DNA of 64,000 nucleotides, taken from assembly GCA_023053545.1 (NCBI GenBank), contig JAKZAN010000006.1, forward strand, positions 8,898,351 through 8,962,350, read 5' to 3'. Both the position numbers and the translations under genes were made by a program. Source of the DNA: Lepidurus packardi. Its lineage: Eukaryota > Arthropoda > Branchiopoda > Notostraca > Triopsidae. Below the pieces are notes generated by a model. It searched no databases and was not told the origin of the DNA. It saw nothing but the letters and a program-made list of their open reading frames with translations. Shown one piece after another: positions 22,919 to 35,925 of the stretch; the stretch's first letter is position 1, and each line of letters begins with the position of its first letter.

Positions 22919-24454
22919 TAAAAGATACAGCATGTATTGACCAAGAATTATATTTGGGCATTAAACTCGAATAGTGTGTAAAGCTATAATTCCAGAGGAC
23001 GAACTCTGACTTGACAAGCTGTATTATGCATGAAAACGACATACCGAGGACTAAACTGTACTTAATGTGTCCATCAATAACAGCCTTAAGTACTTGCGCA
23101 AGTTTCTTTTTGTTTGAACGACTCGACAATATGACGACCAAGGGTATGTTAAGACAACCAGAACGTGGGTACGGGAAAACTCTTGGCATGCGAGGTAAAC
23201 ATTGGGTCAGCCGGGGCAGTTTGCCCAGGTCAGCTTATAAAGGTACTCCATAAAACCCTGCATGGGATTTACGCAGGTGAGACCACCTGCTCCGGTGCTT
23301 AGCCCTATAAATAATGCAAAATAGTACGTTTACCTGGGAAGGAAGTTCCAAAGGTGAGGGGCAAGGAGGAGCTTATAGCAGACGGTATAGGATCAAACAA
23401 GAGCAAAGCGTGTAAGTTTTTGGCCTAGGATATCGAGGGAGTAGGTACGCCCCGCAACTTGCGATGCACCCTTCCTCTTCTTTTTCGTAATGTGTTTAAT
23501 TCAGGCAATAGTTGTATATGGGGAAAAGGTAAATCAATTACACATCGCTAGGTTGACAAGCTCCTCTATGTGGCAGCATACACAAGGACATCAATTTATG
23601 CAACCAAGTCTGTTGTGGAGCCGAGTACGGGGAGTAACCTCCTTATCGAATATCGAACTATTGACTTCTCTACATATCTATGCAATGAAGCGAGCAAGAC
23701 CTCCTAGAAAAAGAAGCAACATGACTTAAAAAGACAAGCGTTGCCAAAGTCTACATGGTAACATAACTAAACCAACCCCTTCCCTTCGTCTCTGTCTTTG
23801 CATAAAGGGGAACTCGTGGAGCTTAACCTATCTTCGTCATGCTACTAAAGTTGATGATGCATCAGTACGCAAAAATCGAAAGTTCTGGACTAACCCCCTC
23901 CGTACCCCAACAAGCTCGTAACTCCTTGAGAAACCCCTCTTTTGAGAAACTTGCCTTATTGATTCAATATATGCTCTACTCAAAAGACCAAACTTGTGCA
24001 GGACCTTCAGCTCCGCCGGGTGTTTTTTGTCTGTTCTTTTTTGTCTCTTCTATGACTTAGATTACATTTACGACGAATTCTCAGCAGCGAGCTCTTAAAC
24101 ACACAAGTTGAATGACTATCATTTCTTAAGAAACTAGTCATGAAGATAGACTTTTGGGACACACAGTAATAAGCAGTTATAGCCGTGAAAGGTTCCCCTG
24201 TCTCTTGTTGACAGAGGAGAAACTGTAAATGAAGCTACGGTCAATTAGGTTTTCTCGAGGGGTCTAGCACAACTCTATCTGCGGGTATGTCGGAGAGCAT
24301 AATATGACTTCCTCTAAATGACGGGTAAAAGGTGGCATTTAGGGAGACAAATACTGACAGCTCTTCCGGTATTTTTGATGATGTGCGTGTGTATAAGTAA
24401 CGAAGCTTGCTTCGCACCTGGTCCTAATTACTGTCCCATAACGGATGGAGATAG

Positions 24455-24489
24455 GAGGGAAAGACGGGAGGGAAAGACGGGAGGGAAAG
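24455..24489. repeat. 13-bp tandem repeat, 2.7 copies
   Basis: The unit GAGGGAAAGACGG repeats exactly at 24455-24467 and 24468-24480, followed by a partial third copy. It is a short minisatellite of no obvious function. Confidence 0.85.
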
Positions 24490-27400
24490 CGATAGAATAG
24501 TTAAGGATTTCCAATAGGGTTAACCTTTTTGGCTAAAATGTTAATTCAATAATTGCCTCGGCAACTAGTCACCAACAGCTAGAAACCAGAGACTAGGCAA
24601 TAATATATCGCCGTGCACAGTCTTAAAAGTCTTTGCGAGCTTCAACTGCATAAAGTGCGAGACATAGCAAGATGCTGTTTGCATTCCATCCGCAACATTA
24701 ACGTCCCGCTTAATTTCAAAGAGGAATTTCCTTCAGAGTGCATAACCCTTCGTCTTCCTGAGAACTTATACTTCCACATAACTCCCGCTTTGGACTTTTC
24801 TTCACGTCTTGGGGTACGTATACTGTATAAGATGGCGCCCGCTGTGATGGATGGAAGCTGCGTCGAGCTGTAAATGGTGGCATTTCATTGGGATCCGCGG
24901 CAGGGCCCTCCTATTCTAAGATGCTAAATTGGCTGCTACAAAGGCACAAACTTTCGAACACACACACAAAAAAGAAAAAAATGCGGGGAGTTCATTTGTT
25001 ACACTTTAGTACTGAACTCGCCATTTCCAAATGAGGGCATTCTTAGCGTCAAATCTTTTCCAAGACTTATGTGCAAAACGGCAAAAATAAAATAAAAGGA
25101 AAAAAAGCTTTCGTTTATCTCCTGAGGAGTCCCATACGTGGAATGTCCCCTTGGAGTCTTTTATATTGTTTTCTGTTGTGACCCATACCCTTCTGCTAGC
25201 AGCTTCTGGCTTTCTTCTCCCGGGTAGATATATGCGGTCTCTGCGTAAGGGAAATCGACTCTGCTGGGACAGTGACGAGGTTAATAAATGTCACTTTGAA
25301 ATGAGCTCCCATGTTCTGAGGAAAACCGCATTCTCGCCTGTTCACTATTGCAAGCTGGCTTCTACATGTCCGTCAGTAACACGTTGCGTCGCAGGGTCTC
25401 AGCCCCGTTTTTCCTTTGTTTAACCTCCCTCATCTATAGGCAAGACTGCCAGTCGAGCTAACTATAATAGACCATTCCCCGATTTACGCTTTTGGATGCA
25501 AATTGCATAGCACTTCCTCTGGTCCCCTACATTCTTTTCAACAGTTTCGGCTTAGCTTTGCGTAGGTATTTTTTTCCGGTAAATGTCACCCTCTGGGCCT
25601 CGCTTGTGGAGGTTTCCGGAAGCGGTAAATCGGTTGCGGTGGTTGGACACGTGGGTTTGAGTACCATAACACGGCATTCATAGGTATACTTAAAACTCAG
25701 GAAGACGCTTTTTTAGCGGCCGTAGTCCTCCATTTCCTGGTAGCCAACATTTACATGGTTTTCTTCCACAAGCCGTCATAACAGAGTCAGAAAAGCGGTT
25801 TATAGTGTAGTCCACAAAAGGAGTTTTTCCATGCCGTTATTATTCTTTGTAATGTTATAGTCTACGTTCTTTATATCCACAATAGGTCTAATGGAACTTC
25901 CTATACATACTATATAAGCACAAGAAAGAGCTAATTGTCTAATGACTTGCAAGAGAGTTAAAGGGGGGTGGAGTATATTAAGCGGAACATCCGTAGCTTG
26001 CGAGTCGCAGAAAGAAGGACGACCTCGTCTTGTGTTTTAAATCATTATGATGAGTTATGTCTTTTCCTAATTTAAAATATAATTAGCCGCCCAATGATTT
26101 ATTGGGTGTTTTTCCCAAGTTTTACTGTAGAAATAGTGTAAATGTGACGCCCACCAAGACTACAAGGACGAAAGAAGCACACAACGAAGCGTTACTTACT
26201 GCGCCTGCTAAATATAGTGGGCACTTTATTTTACTTTGGACCTATATAGATATACACGGCAGCTGAAGCTGAATAAGCAACACGGTATATCAGGAGTTAA
26301 TTTTTACAATAGAAGGAGGATGAAGAGCCGTCTTTTATTCTGTCGCGGGCGCCAAACGAGGTGAGGAGAAAATAATGAGACAGGGCAGGTGCGAAGACAG
26401 GTGTGTCTTTCGATGTGTTCGTATTGCGGGGTCTTTGCTTCCATCCCTATCCTTTTGTATGGTAATAAAGAAAAACAGCTCCTAAAGTTCTTTAAAGCAG
26501 TAGTGCATGTACTACAAAAAGTTTCCAGGTAACCTTCTAAAGTGGTATTGTCCCCTTTTTGGATGATCATGTAAAAATACCATATAACATGCCTTTTAAA
26601 ACTATGAAAAACCGGTTGAGTTCATGCTATTGATAAGGGAAATTGTCGCCTCTCATACAAGCGTCATTTTGCCCTAATATGACCAAAGACGTGAATCTTA
26701 TAACATGTAGTTCTGGTCGGTTGCATTTCCATTAGAGCTTGGCTTTCCCTTCCGGGGTGCTTGGCACACAATGTGTCTGGGTTTGCAAAACCTTTTACTA
26801 GACGGCAAATCCCCCCTTTAAGAACCAGAAAATGAAGGTTCTGCTTGGTTAATGATAGAGCGAGATCCGAAAATTCTCATTTACGCCCAAACTTATAGTA
26901 AAAGCAATAGCTGAGCTCGATGTAGTGCGTTAAAGAAATTCGAGTTCTTGTGTATCATCTATACGCTAGCTCTTCTGTGCGCCTCAGAAAATGCCTCTCG
27001 TTCTCGTTTGCTCCAATCCTAAATGGTGCAGATAGCCGCATCCTTTATTATAAGTCATCATAAGCTTTGTTGTTTTCTTGTTAGTGTTGTGTTCTAGAAG
27101 GGAGTTAAGTTTCTTAGCCGAGCCTTTCTTTCCGCTTTTCCCGTCCAAAAGAAAATTATAAAGCTAAGAGAGCCAGAAGATGTTGCAGTTGGAAGAAAAG
27201 CGAGACCGTAATGCCATGGTTATTCTTTCCGTGCGCACTTGCCGTTTATTTCTCTTGGGACGCGAGGCCTTGCGCCTCTTGTAAAATTTAGCCCAGGCCG
27301 ATGGGAGTTGAATGTAGCGAGGATTCTCGTATAATCCCGCCATCGTGAGCGCTCATCCGAGTCTCTCGCGCTGCCAAGGTGTTGCTTATCTCCATAGCCT

Positions 27401-30400
27401 AACGTCTTCCGCGGTTACAAAACTCCGCGGCGAACTTTTTTTCTTCTTTTTTTTCGATATTCGGAATTTGGGGGGCTACATTTAACCCCGCTTAGAATAG
27501 ATAGCAAGAAGCACGCCGGCAAAACTTTGCTCTGTCAGCGTCTTAGCTACAAAAGACGTTGAAGATTCCGCGCTATAAGCCTTTCCGCCTCAGACACTTG
27601 ACTTATGGAGTGCAGAAAGGCAAAAAAAAGGGGGCTACTTCCTCTTACTACTTTCTTGCATGCTGTATATGTGGAGAGAAAAGGCATTTCACCGTATTCT
27701 TTATTTCGGTTAATGTTCTCTTAGAGAAAGCCCATCAAGACTCCAATTCTGGTCTTCTGCTATTAATGGGAGATTGCAAGGAACGGAAAAAGTTTCTTGG
27801 GGGTGCTAAGAGGGGTCCATTATTGCTGCAAGAAAATATATTTGCGAAGTATATATTCGCATTACAATCACAGTAGCGGCCTGAAAAGCCCATGGGTGAT
27901 GTCCAGTGATGCGTGTACAACAGTCACAATGGCTTATGAAAGGGGAAAAACTATATATACAGAAAGTAAAGCTGCTGCAGCAATGACTTCTCAGAGGGAG
28001 CTTCTTCCATTCTTTAGACGCTCCAGAAAAAGAATATCATAACTCCAAGCTGTCACGCACACACGGGTTTGGTTGCTTAAACAAAAAAAGCAAGAAAAAA
28101 CCATCCAAACAAAAATAGCGAAAAGCTGCATGAGATACAGTTCACTTCTGTGCAAAGAGAATAAAAATTACAGCTCTAGCAAAAGAAATAAAAATGTCTG
28201 TAGAAAAAGGTCCCAAAGTCAGCCCTCTCAATTAATTGGGATTAGGTATAGAACACGACGCTCGGTCACGATAGATCACATGGAAAGCTTATTTTTTTCC
28301 CGACGTTCTTGTCGCTTATAGTTTCCTTTCATAGTTCTTGTCGTTCTTCGATATGTGCCCCGAACTAAACATTCCCAAATTGCCTGACGTTGCTTGTGCG
28401 AATCGCAGCTAGAAAGGGCAATAGCCACCACAAATCACATGGTCATATATTGTAAAGGATTACTGTAGCCTACACTAGTCTAAGAACGACGACGTTCGGT
28501 TAAGTTTTTGTTTATTTGGAGCCATTGACGAAGTTACGGGCATGTAAACTTTTTGAGGCGTGACGGACTTGCCATGATGCTGCCTACGGCGCTTGTTGCC
28601 ATGATTACTATTTACGTTCATGCTTAAACTAGTAAACAGTTCTCGAGTTATACGTATGCGACGTTGTAAAGCCATTTGACCGATTTTTTTTTTATAAAAT
28701 ATATTTCTTGGATAGCTTAATACTACTTCGCGCATGATGGAAAGAGACATATAACTAGAAACTAGAGTTTCCGTTCCATTCTTTAAGATATCTTTTGGTG
28801 GTCACTGCACATAAAAACAGTTTGCAAATTGGCTTGCTTATAGCTCTTCTAAAGTATATAGTGCGAAGCCCAGGAGCTTCGAAGAGGCGGACTGCGTTGC
28901 TTCGCTCCCTTGTGGGCGAGAAGGACAGGAAGAAAACGATAACCATTATCGTTGTACCTTTCCGTGGTAAAACTGTATTTTTTGGGCTCGTATTTGTAAC
29001 AGTTTTTTATGGCTATATGTTATAGCATATGTTCGGGTTTGGTCGAACTAGTTCTGGCTATTGAAATTTTTAATTGAATTGACAAACTCTCCAAATTCTC
29101 CACTCCATTGAAAGAAAGAAAGTTAACTATTGTTACGGTGTGATGGTTAAGCACTTTTGGCGGGTCTACGGGATTTCCGGTCAGGGTGTGATTGTTATTG
29201 TCCCTGTTTTGGGTGTGTGTATATGTACTGATCAGTGCACCTTGAGTTTGGTATGCCCGAGCCATCCATATCAATCATGTTAAGTGAAATGTTTGGAGGG
29301 ATATACAGCGCAGTCTCAAGCTTAGATTTAAGTACAAGATGAGAGCACGAGCTTTTGGGAGTGAAATTCACCTCTTTGGACGCTCCACCAGGTCGTCATT
29401 GAATTCCTCTGAACGATACTTAACACTTGACTTAATGGAGTTGCTTGCTTACAATATGTAATCCTTTAGTTTGAATTTTGGAAAGAGGATGAGCACGAGA
29501 GCAGGACTACATAAGCGACAGAAGCACACATTGTCGACCCCCGCGTGACTTGATCACATTCAATCTCTACTCATAGCACTTCCGGGCATTGCTTCGATGG
29601 TTCGTCGTTATGGAGTCTAGCCAGCAACTGACCTAAGTGCAGCGATAACCCCCTGGAAGCTCATCAGAGAGATATAAGTTTTCTTACGAGTTTTGCTACT
29701 CAGTCTTACGGCTGTACAGGGGTTTAATAGCTTCCAGCGCAAGGAAAAACACCAGGTTTAATTTGTTTTTCTTGGTTTTATACCAGAAGCAATTCGCGTC
29801 ATTTTGGAGTTCCCGAAAAGAAAACAATAATTGTCTTACGCGTAGCCAGACCAGGGATCCTTAAGTAGGCAGTTGCAGGTTTTCTTAGAGCCATGTTGCG
29901 TGCCGTGTGTGATTTAGACCAGGAGAAAAAAAGTTAGCGAAAATATAATAAAAAGAAGAAAACAGGTTTGGCTGACATAAGCGTATAGAAAGAGATGTGA
30001 AATTGACAAGGGCAATAGGAGAGTCGTTTGTCACACAGTAGACAAGATGGATTTGCATAGGGAGGAAATAATTTATAAGAAAAAATAGTGGGAAATGTAA
30101 AAAAAAATTTAAAAAAAAAGAGGAAACGAAAAAAAAGTTGTCAGGGTATATGTCGAGCAGCCAGCAACGATCCTAAGTTGTAAGGTTGGGACTTCCCAGC
30201 CGAATTTTGCGTGACTGTCAAAAACAGGTGTCAACAGCTCAGCTGCAACACCTTGCTCAAAAATTAATGACACTTTCGTTTACATATTGGCAACCAAGAT
30301 TCTTTTAGGCCCTTTCCGCTCAGTATGTTTTATTTACAAACACCATGGAAACTGAAATACAAGTGCATGCTTGTGATTGACAAAATAATCCATTGCCATC

Positions 30401-31703
30401 ATGGTCAGCAAATGACCCGAAAGATACGACATAAGTATATTATACGGGTAACGTTGATGAAGGGACACATATTAAGTATAGGCAAGAAGATACGGCCGTC
30501 CATGTTGCTTGAAAGAGAGCCTTGGAGGACTTGGGGGTCATCATTTGGTCATATAGTTAGAAATAGCCATTATGGTGCGTAAAAGTTTTATCTCTGCAAT
30601 GCTAGGGCAGAAAGCTGTCTTGGACGCTGTAGCTTGTTTTTGACAAGAGATTTTTGAAAAGCTACCAATGCCTATATACGAAGCGAGACCCCAAACAGCT
30701 GTGCACTTTCCGCGCAACCCCCCGAGAATAAGTGTTTGTCGTGCCAAACCCCTTGAACCATATTGCACTACTAATGAATGAGTTCAAAAGAAACATATTA
30801 CACACACAAACTTGAAATTATTAAGAACGTGGGATCTATAAAGTGAAGGTGAAACGGGTGTTTATGAGGTAGTAAGAAAGTTACGACTTTACCCAAAAGA
30901 AAAGTATAAGATTTTCTTAAGTTAAGCCCCACCCATATTTCGTTGCGTTTTTGTGTCTATTTTTTGACAAACAACCATATTCCTGAATTTTACATTCAAC
31001 GCGTGTCCAATTCTGCGACCAGATGCGCAAAAAATATGCTTGGAACTGCAGTGGGTGGAAACTTAGGTTGCAGTTTTTTTTTCTATTTTATATAACGTCG
31101 CGTCCTCCAAAAGAAAGAAAATTCCGTGTGGTAACGCAGACAAAGCCAATTTGCTCCGTGTTAGTCGGATTCTGAGTCTTAAACGCTGGATTGGGAAGCC
31201 AGTTTGTTTCCTCTAGTTACGGTTTTAATTTGCTCCCTTAAATTGGAACAAGGACCCTTATAAACGTATCAAAGAATGGAGCTTTCTAGTACTGCCTCTC
31301 GTGTGGTGATGTAGCCAGAGAGAAATCTCCCGTTTAGCAGCGCGTCGGACACCAAACAAAACTCACCTAATAATGTACACAGGCAGAAGAAAAGGCAAGT
31401 CGATGTTGTAGCACCCATTCTCGAGTTTCAAAGAAGCACGTAAAATAGGATTGACGAGAAAAATGATCCAATTACTCAATTCCTACTCCAATTACTTCTC
31501 ACCAATCACACCAACGACCTTAGCAAGCAACTTGGGTCACTTAGACTACACCGTTTGTCCATGGTCATGCTAAAAATGATCACTGAATTTTGTTTTCTTT
31601 GAATTTTTTTTAGTATTACGGACTCCTACTAATGTATTCTAAGAATCGAATTGACAATAGTACGTAAATAGGTGTTTAGTAATTTTTCTTTCACTTCAAT
31701 TAG

Positions 31704-31853
31704 GGAGCACCACGCCGACCTCAGACTACGAACGTCCACGTCCGGGTCTGTTTCCACACTGGCGGACGTGGGTTTGACTTCACCGCTATAAGATCCGAAA
31801 AGCATGGCGACTCTAGTCCCAGCAGCGTCATGACGCCTGTCATCACACCGTAG
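31704..31853 (+). other. GC-rich, exon-like island
   Basis: A pyrimidine-rich tract and TTAG are followed by a GC-rich stretch. Read in phase 0 it is open for 49 codons to a TAG at 31851-31853 and ends in GDSSPSSVMTPVITP. The local composition stands out from the AT-rich sequence on both sides. A short inverted repeat CCACGTCC/GGACGTGG (31736-31743, 31764-31771) lies inside. The opposite strand is also open for about 40 codons, so coding on either strand is uncertain. I do not recognise a product. Confidence 0.25.
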
Positions 31854-34800
31854 AATGGATAGACAGGCGCGGGGATAACCCTAGTATGCCTCTTTACGGT
31901 TATTCATTTTCCGAATGCGGCAGCGAGGATGGAGCAACTCGTCGAAATCCAAACCCTTTGTGGTAATTAGGACTAATCGATACAAATTGGTACCGAAATG
32001 TACCTACAAGATATCATAGAAGTTTCTTACATAACTAATATACCATTTTTTTTTATAGGAAACCTAAAGGGTAACATCCTATAAGAGAAAACTTGAAAAC
32101 ATTCTTAGAGGAAGTTTCAAACATACGAAAAAATCCTATAGGATACATACAGAAATTTGTTCCCAAGATGCCAGAAGCCAATATTTGAGCTAGAACGTAT
32201 CTTATTTAATAACTTTTCAATTTAAATTCGTTTTCGACGTAGGAAAAGTTAAGCCCCATTTTGCCAGGATTCCGAATAGATAATTTTCCACGTAGCATTG
32301 TATCATAACCTATTGGAATGAAAGCGGAAACGAGAATCTTGTTGGTGGACTCGGAATTATACGCCATCCGTATGAGAGGTACAATTTCTTGAACAGGAAT
32401 GGTCTTTAATTGCTTGAACCCCGTGGCTATCCTTCCTGGTATTTTTGCTTTATGTTTACTGCTGTTATCAGTGGACATTAGGAAGAATTATGGGCGTGCG
32501 TTTAAAACCATGGGAACTTTTTAGTATACCGACAAGCTGGCAGCATTACAAACACAACTTTGCGCATGATAGCGGGTTGTTGATAAAAGCGAAAAGGTAT
32601 TCTCGCCTTTTTAGTCAAGATTTGGTCGCCCGTATGTGGAGTTTTGTTTCCTATTGTTTTTCTGTCCACAGGTGATACTTTACTTTCTCGTGAAGTTAGT
32701 TTGGATCCGTATAGTTTTTAAAAATTTCTGGAGATGCTAAGAACTATTTCTACAGAGGAATGATAACAATCCTGCCCTAACGAACTTAATAAGGTCTTCG
32801 ATTCTGAAATCAGTTGTTAACACATACATCCAAGCGTGTACCGTCAAATCGTCTTTTTCCCCTTAATGTCGATTCAGATAAAGTCATGATTGAAAAAAAA
32901 AGAAATAGGCGCTTCAACAATATTCGAATATCATAGGGCCTTTCGGCGGTCTCTTCCGCGGTGGCTTGGGAACGCGCGAGGAAACTTTTGTCATGCGAAG
33001 GAGCGCCTGATGTTATCTGCAAGTCATTCTTTTCTGTTTTCCCGCGCGTGCACGTCGAAAGCTATAGTGCACACAATTTTCTGGTACTACCCATCTTCCA
33101 CACCCTAACATGCCTCGATTTTTCGCTGGCAACAATCATATGCTATCCACAACGTTGTGAAAAGAATGAAGTTAGATTTTCCCGATTTTTCTTACACGCT
33201 CGGAATGGCTCCTTTTGATTTTATGAACCAAATCGATATTATTCTGAAAAATTATATACTGCTATGTACCTTGTTGGAATAGGCTAACAATGAAGTTCTA
33301 TTATGAGGAACAAAGTACTGCAAAAATTGCTACAAAATGAAGAGCCAATCGTCATACAAAGGCCAAAACATGGTGCACCAGGCCTGTAACTTCGCAATGG
33401 GCCAAAGTTCGAAACGTTTTTTTTTTCTCGTATGTGGCATAGGCGCTTACATGGTATGAAACGCATAAACGATGAGAAAGTTACGGTGCTCTTGAGAGAG
33501 CTCGAACAACGCAAGGGAAGCTCGTAAGCTGCCAAAGCCAGCTGTGTTAATCGTGTGAGCACCAACACCTTCTGTCCAGTAGTTCTTAGCCCCTCCCGGC
33601 CATTCTAAAGCGCGTTCGCATTATAGTGATATATCCTTTCTTGACTTAGCGCATTTTTGTTGGCTGTTTTCTTTTGTTTGAGGATTTTGCGGCTTTCTGG
33701 ATAAATCTGATAACCGGCAACTGGCGTGCAAAGCAGTGAATAGATTGCGTATGGGAGGTTGTTCGATAAGGCAAAGGAAGCGATTTGAGGGACCTTTTAC
33801 TATAGTGCCAATGAAGCAGGCGGGGGCTGCTGGAGACTGTAGGTGACGGATGGAAAAACGAGGGTGTCAAAGGGGTGTTCTTCTTCCCTAATGCCCGTCG
33901 AGGAAGCGAAAAGGCTGTGCTATGGGTGGGAATAACTTGGCACTCTTTCTTAGGCAATGACGAGCTTTTTCTTAGCCTTCTTAAGAAAATAGACTTCAGG
34001 AGCAGAGAACAGGACGGCTTTTTTATGATCAAGTCGGGACCTTTTGTCTCCCCAGAGCCACCAAGACTTTCTCAAGCCTGTCAGTACCAGAAGTCCGCGG
34101 ACTGCCTTAGCGTTTGCAGTAATATGGCTGCTTTGATGGGACCCACAAAGACGATTTCTAGTTCAAAATTTCCTCGTCCCCATCCCAACTGAATCGCATC
34201 TATGCTTGTCTTTTTCAACGCTGTAGTCAACTCCCCACCATTACGGTGAACCCAAGCCGACAAGCCAAAACTTCGAGCATGAAATTTAACACTCAGACCC
34301 GTGCTTATATGCTTGCTCCGGTCCTGTGGGTGCAAATTTTTGTTTCTGTGGGTGGAAAGCGAGGTTAAAAGACTGCCTTTTACATCTTTGTGATGCAGTG
34401 TCTTTGTGAAACCAGCGGAATCCTCTATTGGAGTAGTAAAGAGCCCAAGAATATTGTCTGGAGTGCAACGAGAGTACAGGCATAACAGACAAAGGTGTGA
34501 AAAGGGGGTTTTTGGACCCTCTATAGTCTGCAGAAGAGGGAAATATCTTCCACTTCAGAGGCACCGGCATGCAAAATCGCGCCAGGTGCGTAAGCAATAG
34601 GTTAGCGTGACATTGGGTCATGATAAAACAGTCTTTAATACCTCGACGTTTGTCGAGCTCGAAGCACTAGTGTTCTAAAGCCGGAGAGCGAGGGGTAAGC
34701 ACGCCATTGCCATTGCATTGCAGGATCCAGCCCGCAACACCGGCCGTTTCCGCGCTTGGGAGTGTCTGCCTTAATTGCTGCGATGAAAGAATTCCGACTT

Positions 34801-35856
34801 ACCTCATAAAAACGTCCGAAAAGTAGAAATTTACCCCCCCTGGGTTTCCTCGGTCATTGCGAAACACTCCATGATCTTTAGGAGAGTTGAAATCGTTATG
34901 CCCATGAATCAGGCATACATATGCTCATCATCCAATTAAAACTTTTACCTACGCTGGAGGCAAACGATGGTATGTGTATATCCCTAATGTGGATTGGGGC
35001 AGCTGTGTGAAGCGTTGACACAGGGAAAGCTGATACCGACACCAACACTCAAGCCCTTGGAAGGCAGACGCGCAGCGAGCGCTCGTGTTATTGAGACCCA
35101 ATTTTAATTCCGCAATGACTTTTGTCGTATGGGCATAAGAACCACCCCCACGAAACCGTATCATGGACGGTTGATGTGGGGAAACCTTATGTTTTGGAAA
35201 ATTGGTATACGGTCAAGCCGCCTCCCCTCCTTTCGCTTTCTATAGTTTAATTTCATGTTTAATGTTTCCAGATAGACATAGAACACGCAACTACCTCCAA
35301 CGTAGCTGGGAATAGCAACAGCGTAAAGCGCCTTACTAGCTGTATTGCTACTGCTACAAGGAGCGAGCCCTTTGGCGGACGCAGATGGCCGTGAAATCCT
35401 TCCGTCACGCGTTACACATAAGATGACGTGGCCCGCTCCGCCTAATATGTAAATGCTACATACTCGCTATAATTTTTCAAAGTCTCCCCTTCCGTTGCTT
35501 TTTCTATGCAACATAGTAACTTATGACTGCGACTAACATGCTGGCTTTTAAAGGAGTTATGGACTGATACTTGATGGTTAGGAATACTCTGAACAATACT
35601 GGTATTGCCATAGTGCTCCTACTCCATAGCGGCGACTTGGCAGGAAGAGAGCAGACGACCTTGTTACAGCAAGTCTATAACTTCTTTTTTGGAAGAATCA
35701 CTGTCGTTCTACATCATCTTGAAGCCTACAATGCAGTTACTACAATGACCCTTATCTTCCAGGATAGCGACACGCTTTCAAGAGAGCGCAAATTCATTGC
35801 AGGAGGGGGAGAGAGCTCGTGATTCTGAAGAGTAGAGAAGCTTCCTGCTACGAATC

Positions 35857-35925
35857 GAAATATCTGCATGCAGATATTTCAAAGATATTTCGAGTGGGGG
35901 AAGATAGGAGCAACTTCCCCCACTC
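35857..35925. repeat. Two adjacent perfect inverted repeats
   Basis: 35857-35880 is a perfect 24-bp palindrome centred on CTGCATGCAG. Only 11 nt later, 35892-35903 and 35914-35925 form a perfect 12-bp GC-rich stem (GAGTGGGGGAAG) with a 10-nt loop, followed by a T-rich run. The second resembles an intrinsic-terminator hairpin in shape, but this is eukaryotic DNA with no gene beside it. Confidence 0.85.

Noticed and set aside
28475-28946. Minus-strand open frames as the beat signal-peptide exon
   Set aside because: One begins with a hydrophobic run, but no donor in the required phase follows it; the same was true of the other short frames I tried in the tract.
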